A stretch of DNA of 64,000 nt. Source: Burkholderiaceae bacterium. GTDB taxonomy: Bacteria > Pseudomonadota > Gammaproteobacteria > Burkholderiales > Burkholderiaceae_C. Position 1 is the first letter of the stretch; each line of letters starts with the position of its first letter. A program made the translations under genes and the position numbers. The stretch covers positions 93,274 through 157,273 of the forward strand of contig JADMJJ010000007.1 in NCBI GenBank assembly GCA_018780645.1, given 5' to 3'. Of the stretch, positions 59,080 to 64,000 are shown one piece after another. The notes beneath the pieces were generated by a model. It was given only the letters and a program-made list of their open reading frames with translations. It was not told the origin of the DNA and searched no databases.

Positions 59080-60861
59080 ATGGTGGCAGGGATTTCTGTG
59101 TGCTCTCGATCGGGACCCGGGCGGCTGGCCGCGCTGCTCGCTGCGCTGTTGCTGATGGCCTGCGGCGGTGGCGGAGGCGACGCTTCAGACGGTGGCAGCA
59201 GCACACCCCCGCCCGCCACCCAGCCCAGCGGCAACGAGCCCAAGCCCACGCGCGACCAGGCCTTCCGCTTCCTGACCCAGGCGACCTTCGGGCCCACCGA
59301 GGCCGAGATCCAGAGCGTGATGACGCTGGGCTACGGCCCCTGGCTCGATCAGCAATTCGCCAAGCCGGCGGTCTCGCACCGTGCGCTGTGGGACGCCGCC
59401 GACGCGCGCATCCGCGCCGCGGACCCCACACCCGGTGCCGGCCAGCGCGAGGTGCTGGATGGCTTCTACCGCCAGGCGCTCAGTGGCGAAGACCAGCTGC
59501 GGCAGCGCACCGTGTTCGCGCTGTCGCAGATCTTTGTCATCTCTATGCAGGGCAGCGAAGTCGGCGACCACGAGCGCGGCGTGGCCGGCTATCTGGACAT
59601 GCTGGGGGCCAACGCCTTTGGCAGCTACCGGCAGCTGCTGGAGCAGGTGGCCCGGCACCCGATGATGGGCATCTACCTCTCCCATCTGCGCAACCAGAAG
59701 GAGAACCCGGCCACCGGTCGTGTGCCCGACGAGAACTTCGCCCGCGAGGTGATGCAGCTGTTCTCGATCGGCCTGGTGCAGCTCAATGCCGACGGCACCG
59801 TTCGCAAGGACGCGGCCGGCAAGGCGCTGGAGACCTATGCCGGCGAGGACATCTCCGGCCTGGCCAAGGTCTTCACCGGCTGGAGCTGGTATGGGCCGGA
59901 CACCTCGGACGCCCGCTTCTGGGGTGGCAGCAGCAAGACCCAGGATGTTGATCGCCAGTGGCAGCCGATGCAGGCCTATGCGCAATTCCATTCGGCCAGC
60001 GAGAAGCGCTTTCTGGGCCAGACCGTGGCCGCGCAGACCGGCGCCCCCGCCAGCTTGAAGACAGCGCTGGATGCGCTGGCCGGACACCCGAACGTCGCCC
60101 CCTTCATCGCCCGCCAGCTGATACAGCGCCTGGTCACCAGCAACCCCAGCCCGGCCTATGTGCAGCGTGCCGCCGCGGCGTTTGGCGGCGCTGGCGACAT
60201 GAAGGCGCTGCTGCGCGCCGTGCTGCTGGACGACGAGGCGCGCAAGGCCGAGCTGGCCGCCGATCCGGCGTTCGGCAAGCTGCGCGAACCGGTGCTGCGG
60301 CTCACCGCCTTGCTGCGCGCCTTCGGCGCCAGGTCCGACTCGGGCAGCTATCTGATCGGGGCCACCGACGACCCCGGCACCCAGCTCGGCCAGACGCCCA
60401 TGCGAGCGCCGTCCGTATTCAACTTCTACCGACCCGGCTTCGTGCCGCCGAACAGCCTGATGGCCGCGCAGGGCCTGGCCGCACCGGAGATGCAGATCAC
60501 CCATGAGACCAGCATCGTCGGCTATGCCAACTATCTGCGCAGCGGTGTCGATCGCGGCTTCGGTCAGAGCGGCCTGGACGGCAAGGCCACTCGCCGCGAC
60601 GTGCAACCCGACTACACGCAGGTCCTGACCCTTGCAGCGCAGCCTGCCGCCCTGGTGGACGAGGTCTGCCAACGGCTGCTGGGCCCGCAGGCCAACGCGG
60701 CGTTCAAGCGGGAGCTGCAGACGGCGGTCGAGTCGGTGGTCGTGCCGACGCTGAAGGCCGATGGCAGCAACAAGACCCAGGTTGACACGGCCCTGCGCAA
60801 CCGCGTGCTGGCGGCGGTGCTGCTGAGCGCGGTGTCGCCCGAATTCGTGGTGCAGAAATGA
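59080..60861 (+). CDS. DUF1800 domain lipoprotein
   Basis: 593 residues. Lipobox LMAC with GGGGG and a Ser/Pro-rich linker to about 65, so a periplasm- or surface-facing lipoprotein. The DUF1800 region starts AFRFLTQATFGPTEAEIQ and includes the VPDENFAREVMQLFSIG and MRAPSVFNFYRPGFVPPN stretches. GGAGG is 3 bases before this ATG and 6 before the GTG at 59083, so either may be used. It overlaps the DUF1501 gene (ATGA). Confidence 0.88.
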   Translation: MVAGISVCSRSGPGRLAALLAALLLMACGGGGGDASDGGSSTPPPATQPSGNEPKPTRDQAFRFLTQATFGPTEAEIQSVMTLGYGPWLDQQFAKPAVSHRALWDAADARIRAADPTPGAGQREVLDGFYRQALSGEDQLRQRTVFALSQIFVISMQGSEVGDHERGVAGYLDMLGANAFGSYRQLLEQVARHPMMGIYLSHLRNQKENPATGRVPDENFAREVMQLFSIGLVQLNADGTVRKDAAGKALETYAGEDISGLAKVFTGWSWYGPDTSDARFWGGSSKTQDVDRQWQPMQAYAQFHSASEKRFLGQTVAAQTGAPASLKTALDALAGHPNVAPFIARQLIQRLVTSNPSPAYVQRAAAAFGGAGDMKALLRAVLLDDEARKAELAADPAFGKLREPVLRLTALLRAFGARSDSGSYLIGATDDPGTQLGQTPMRAPSVFNFYRPGFVPPNSLMAAQGLAAPEMQITHETSIVGYANYLRSGVDRGFGQSGLDGKATRRDVQPDYTQVLTLAAQPAALVDEVCQRLLGPQANAAFKRELQTAVESVVVPTLKADGSNKTQVDTALRNRVLAAVLLSAVSPEFVVQK

Positions 60862-62399
60862 AGAAGGCTGGCATGAGCGCTATCCATCACTCCCAGGCCT
60901 CGCGCCGTGAATTCCTGCGCCGCGCCGGTGTCTATTCGGCGCTGGGCGCGGCCGGACCTATTGGCCTGAACCTGGCCACCCTCGGAACGGCCGCGGCGCA
61001 AAGCGGCGGCGACTACAAGGCCCTGGTCTGCATCTTTATGTACGGCGGCAACGACGCCTACAACATGGTGTTGGCCACCGACTCGCCGTCCTGGGGCAAT
61101 TACCTGGCCGTGCGCCAGCAGGGCAGCGACGCGATCGCGCTGGCCGCGCCGGGCACGCCGGCGAATGCCGCGGCGGCGGCCGGCAGCCCGGCCCGGCTGG
61201 GCGGCGTGCTGGCCCTGAATCCGCTCAACGCCCAGGGCCGCAGCTTCGCGCTGCACCCGGTGATGGTCGGCGCCCGCGATCTGTTCGCCGCTGGCCGCCT
61301 GGCCGTGCTGCCCAATATCGGGCCGCTGGTTCGGCCGCTGAGCAAGGCCGACTACCGCAACAGCAGCATCGCCAAACCGCCCAAGCTGTTCTCGCACAAC
61401 GACCAGCAATCGACCTGGCAGACCGGCGCCGTCGAGGGCGCCACCGTCGGCTGGGGCGGGCGCATGGGCGACCTGCTGGCCTCGAACAACGGCACGGCCC
61501 TGTTCACCAGCATCTCGACCTCGGGCAATGCGGTCTGGCTGGCCGGGCGCGAGGTGATGCAGTACCAGGTGTCCAGCCAGGGTGCGATACGTGTGGGCGG
61601 CAGCGGCAGCAGCCTGTTCGGCGCGGCCGTGGTGCAGGACAAGCTGCGTGGCCTCATGCGCACTACCCGCAGCAATGACCTGCTGGCCCGCGACCATGCC
61701 GCGGTGGCCGCCCGCAGCATGGACGCCGAGGCCCTGCTCAGCGGCGCCCTGCCTGCGGCAGGCACCGCCCCGTTCGGCACGGCTGGCCTTGCCAATGGCG
61801 CGGCCGATCCGCTGCTGCAGTACGACAACCCGCTGACCGGCGCCAAGGCCACCAACAGTCTGGCCCAGCAGCTGCAGGTGGTGGCGCGGATGATTGCCGC
61901 CCGCCAGACCCTGGGCGTCAAGCGCCAGGTGTTCTTCGTCTCGCTGGGTGGTTTTGATACCCATGACGGCCAGAACCGCCAGCAGGCCGATCTGATGGCC
62001 AGGCTGAGCCATGCGCTGCGCTATTTCGACACGGCGATGCAGGGCCTGGGTGTGGGCAACCAGGTCACCACCTTCACCGCCTCCGACTTCGGCCGCACCT
62101 TCACCAGCAATGGCGACGGCACCGACCATGGCTGGGGCAGCCACCACTTCGTGATAGGCGGTGCGGTCAAGGGCCGCGATCTGTACGGCACCTTCCCGGC
62201 CTACGGCCTCAGCGACGGCAAGGGCGATTTCAGCAGCCCGCAGCAGATCGGCAATGGCGCGATGCTGCCGCAGACCTCGGTCGATCAGCTCGGCGCGACC
62301 TTGGGCCAGTGGTTCGGGCTGAGCCCGGGCCAGGCGTTGGAGCTGTTCCCGAATCTGGCCAACTTCGACGCGGGTCGGCGGAATCTGGGGTTTGTCTAG
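60858..62399 (+). CDS. DUF1501 domain protein, Tat-exported
   Basis: 513 residues. A Tat signal SRREFLRRAG (residues 15-24) is followed by a hydrophobic stretch and TAAAQSGG. The DUF1501 fold, related to sulfatase/alkaline phosphatase, has VCIFMYGGNDAYNM near 58 and SLGGFDTHDGQN and DFGRTFTSNGDGTDHGWGSH near 350-420. It likely acts with the DUF1800 partner outside the cytoplasm; role unknown. Confidence 0.9.
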   Translation: MKKAGMSAIHHSQASRREFLRRAGVYSALGAAGPIGLNLATLGTAAAQSGGDYKALVCIFMYGGNDAYNMVLATDSPSWGNYLAVRQQGSDAIALAAPGTPANAAAAAGSPARLGGVLALNPLNAQGRSFALHPVMVGARDLFAAGRLAVLPNIGPLVRPLSKADYRNSSIAKPPKLFSHNDQQSTWQTGAVEGATVGWGGRMGDLLASNNGTALFTSISTSGNAVWLAGREVMQYQVSSQGAIRVGGSGSSLFGAAVVQDKLRGLMRTTRSNDLLARDHAAVAARSMDAEALLSGALPAAGTAPFGTAGLANGAADPLLQYDNPLTGAKATNSLAQQLQVVARMIAARQTLGVKRQVFFVSLGGFDTHDGQNRQQADLMARLSHALRYFDTAMQGLGVGNQVTTFTASDFGRTFTSNGDGTDHGWGSHHFVIGGAVKGRDLYGTFPAYGLSDGKGDFSSPQQIGNGAMLPQTSVDQLGATLGQWFGLSPGQALELFPNLANFDAGRRNLGFV

Positions 62400-62409
62400 C
62401 GGCTTCCGA

Positions 62410-62466
62410 GCATCCCCATGCGCGCAACGGGATGCAGGCCCGCCGTATGCTGACGGTTTGCGGGCC
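62410..62466 (+). terminator. Two tandem hairpins after the DUF1501 gene
   Basis: GCATCCC (62410-62416) pairs with GGGATGC (62429-62435), and GGCCCGC (62437-62443) with GCGGGCC (62460-62466). Both lie in the 78-base gap before the hydrolase gene. No T-run follows. Confidence 0.4.
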
Positions 62467-62477
62467 CGAACCGAACG

Positions 62478-63350
62478 ATGAACAACCTGCTCCCTTCGAC
62501 CTTGCCCTGGCGCCGCCTCCTGCTGGCGGGCGTGGCGCTTCTGGCCTTGCTGGGTGGCTGCGCCACGCTGGACGAAAAACAGCGCGAATGGATCTTCCAG
62601 CCCAGCGACCGCACCTGGGCAGGCGGCCTGGCCGCTGCCCAGGGCATGGAGGAGGTGTGGATCGAGTACCGCTCCCGCCTCGCCGGTGCGCCGGTTCGCC
62701 TGCACGGCTTGTGGATACCGGCCGAGCGGCCGAATGCGCCGGTGCTGCTCTATCTGCATGGCGCCCGCTGGGACGTGCGCGGCAGTGCCAACCGGATGCG
62801 GCGCATGCAGGAGCTGGGTTTCTCGGTGCTGGGCATCGACTACCGCGGCTTCGGCCAAAGCAGCAAGGCCCTGCCCTCGGAGGCGATGGCCTATGAAGAC
62901 GCCCGCGCTGCCTGGGACTGGTTGGCCGAGCGACATCCGCAGACGCCGCGCTATGTGTTCGGCCATTCGCTGGGCGGCGCCATTGCCGTGCATCTGGCCA
63001 GCGAGGTGCAGGGCGCCGCCGCCGGCCTGATCGTCGAGGGCAGCTTCACCTCCATCCCCGATGTGGCCAGTAGCTACAAATGGGGCTGGCTGCCGGTGGG
63101 CCCGCTGATCACCCAGCGCTTCGACGCGGCCGATCGCATCGCCAGGCTCAAGGTGCCGGTACTGATCGTCCATGGCAGCGACGACCGGGTGATCAGCCCC
63201 GAGCTCGGCCGGGCGCTGTTCGAGCGGGCCCCCGAGCCCAAGCGGTTTGTGCTGGTCGAAGGCGGGTCGCACCACAACACCAATGCTGTCGGCCAGGGGC
63301 AGTACCGCGAGGCGCTTGCAGCGCTGTTTGGCCTGCAGGCAACGCCCTAG
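62478..63350 (+). CDS. Alpha/beta hydrolase lipoprotein
   Basis: 290 residues. Signal peptide with lipobox LGGC (Cys28). The fold has LLYLHGARWDVRG (oxyanion), FGHSLGGAIAV (catalytic Ser), HGSDDRV (Asp) and EGGSHHNTN (His). It resembles the BEM46/YfhR-like hydrolases; substrate unknown. Its TAG overlaps the stop of the convergent YifB gene. Confidence 0.88.
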   Translation: MNNLLPSTLPWRRLLLAGVALLALLGGCATLDEKQREWIFQPSDRTWAGGLAAAQGMEEVWIEYRSRLAGAPVRLHGLWIPAERPNAPVLLYLHGARWDVRGSANRMRRMQELGFSVLGIDYRGFGQSSKALPSEAMAYEDARAAWDWLAERHPQTPRYVFGHSLGGAIAVHLASEVQGAAAGLIVEGSFTSIPDVASSYKWGWLPVGPLITQRFDAADRIARLKVPVLIVHGSDDRVISPELGRALFERAPEPKRFVLVEGGSHHNTNAVGQGQYREALAALFGLQATP

Positions 63351-64000
63351 CCGACACTCAACACCCGCCGGTACTGGATCGCCTCGGCCAGATGGGCGAC
63401 CTGGATCGCCTCGGCCTCGGCCAGGTCGGCAATGGTGCGCGCCACCCGCAGCACGCGGTGATAGCCGCGGCCGGACCAGCCCAGCCGTGCGGCGGCGCCT
63501 TGCAGAAACTTCGAGGCTGCGGCGTTCAGCGGGCAGTGCTGTTCCAGCAGCGGGCCGTTCAGCTCCGCATTGCTGCAACCCTGCCGGGCCAGCGCGGTCT
63601 GGCGGGCGCGGCTCACCCGGGCGGCCATCTGTTCGCTGCTCTCGCCCTCGGCCGCCGCGGCCAGGGTGGCCGGCGCCACGGCCGGCACCTCGACCTGCAC
63701 GTCGATACGGTCCAGAAACGGGCCGCTAAGCCTGGCCTGGTAGCGCGCCACGATGTCCGGCGAGCAGCGGCAGGCCCGCAGGCTGCTGCCGTGGTGGCCG
63801 CAAGGGCAGGGGTTCATGGCGGCCAGCAACTGGAACTTGGCCGGGAACTCGGCCTGGCGCGCCGCCCGGGAGATCACGATGCGGCCGGTCTCCAGCGGCT
63901 CGCGCAGCGCCTCCAAAGCTGCCCTCGGGAACTCGGGCAGCTCATCAAGGAACAGCACGCCATGCTGGGCCAGCGAGATTTCGCCCGGCCTCGGCGGCGA
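63347..64000 (-). CDS. yifB: YifB/ComM family Mg-chelatase-like AAA+ ATPase (C-terminal part)
   Basis: About 218 codons are inside the window; the start lies beyond the right edge. Walker B LFLDELPEFPRAALEALREP and the FQLLAAMNPCPCGHHG and GPFLDRIDVQVEVP segments identify the Mg-chelatase-like ATPase. The C-terminal Mg_chelatase_C part ends YHRVLRVARTIADLAEAE and EAIQYRR. The relative ComM is a branch-migration helicase in natural transformation. The reading frame is open to base 64000. Confidence 0.92.
   Translation of the reverse strand, partial: SPPRPGEISLAQHGVLFLDELPEFPRAALEALREPLETGRIVISRAARQAEFPAKFQLLAAMNPCPCGHHGSSLRACRCSPDIVARYQARLSGPFLDRIDVQVEVPAVAPATLAAAAEGESSEQMAARVSRARQTALARQGCSNAELNGPLLEQHCPLNAAASKFLQGAAARLGWSGRGYHRVLRVARTIADLAEAEAIQVAHLAEAIQYRRVLSVG

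Noticed and set aside
60612..63578. A 988-codon minus-strand frame
   Set aside because: It is antisense to the DUF1501 and hydrolase genes, which have signal peptides and catalytic motifs.

Overview
The window is high-GC, densely coded bacterial chromosome. It looks like a beta-proteobacterium of the Burkholderiales, probably near the Rubrivivax/Roseateles/Mitsuaria group. The supports are a PEP-CTERM sorting signal at the left edge, a PhaM-type PHB-granule protein, a DUF3567 protein, an orphan Bug/tripartite-tricarboxylate binding protein, and a split cobalamin methionine synthase whose larger half sits behind an SAH riboswitch. This placement is inference from gene content only. I saw no rRNA, tRNA, CRISPR array, insertion sequence, integrase or phage gene. 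No gap between genes exceeds about 300 bases.

Layout. 0-9.6 kb: PEP-CTERM tail, RhlE helicase, esterase, AraC regulator, DMT exporter, S41 lipoprotein protease, a Lys/Ala-rich histone-like protein with a ribbon-helix-helix end, PssA, a secreted alkaline-phosphatase-type enzyme and a secreted Cache protein. 9.6-17.8 kb: a class III cyclase fused to PilZ, a marR-glcD-glcE-glcF operon, and divergently a Bug-type binding protein joined to a sulfatase/phosphonate monoesterase. 17.8-19.9 kb: four small lower-GC leftward genes. 20-30 kb: FIST, PhaM, TraB/GumN, VOC, an HTH-ATPase-STAS-like switch protein, CpdB, a tandem AAA+ ATPase, DUF3567 and DUF3108.

30-43 kb: a fumarylacetoacetase-family enzyme, then a PotD-like binding protein directly abutting a 1388-residue dCache-HAMP-PAS-GAF-GGDEF-EAL receptor and a pseudo-receiver/TPR protein. 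An M16 protease, a LysR regulator and a divergent SDR oxidoreductase follow. 43-52.6 kb: a mostly leftward run of small enzymes (VOC, DUF1801, GNAT, isoaspartate-methyltransferase-like, a broken SAM methyltransferase, nucleotidyltransferase, MBL/beta-CASP hydrolase, rhodanese), many joined by 4-base ATGA overlaps. 52.6-58.9 kb: the two parts of methionine synthase flank a degenerate HD-GYP gene, followed by a wHTH-nucleotidyltransferase/HEPN-like pair. 59-64 kb: a DUF1800/DUF1501 export pair, a lipoprotein hydrolase and the 3' part of a YifB/ComM ATPase.

The main theme is signalling. Three proteins carry c-di-GMP modules (cyclase-PilZ, GGDEF-EAL, dead HD-GYP). The binding-protein/GGDEF-EAL pair resembles the NspS-MbaA polyamine sensor of Vibrio cholerae and is the best candidate for a less-described system. 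Other notable points are a dispersed repeat lying in frame inside a phosphatase gene, an RHH/histone-tail protein with a palindrome in its own promoter, and an MNT/HEPN-like toxin-antitoxin candidate.
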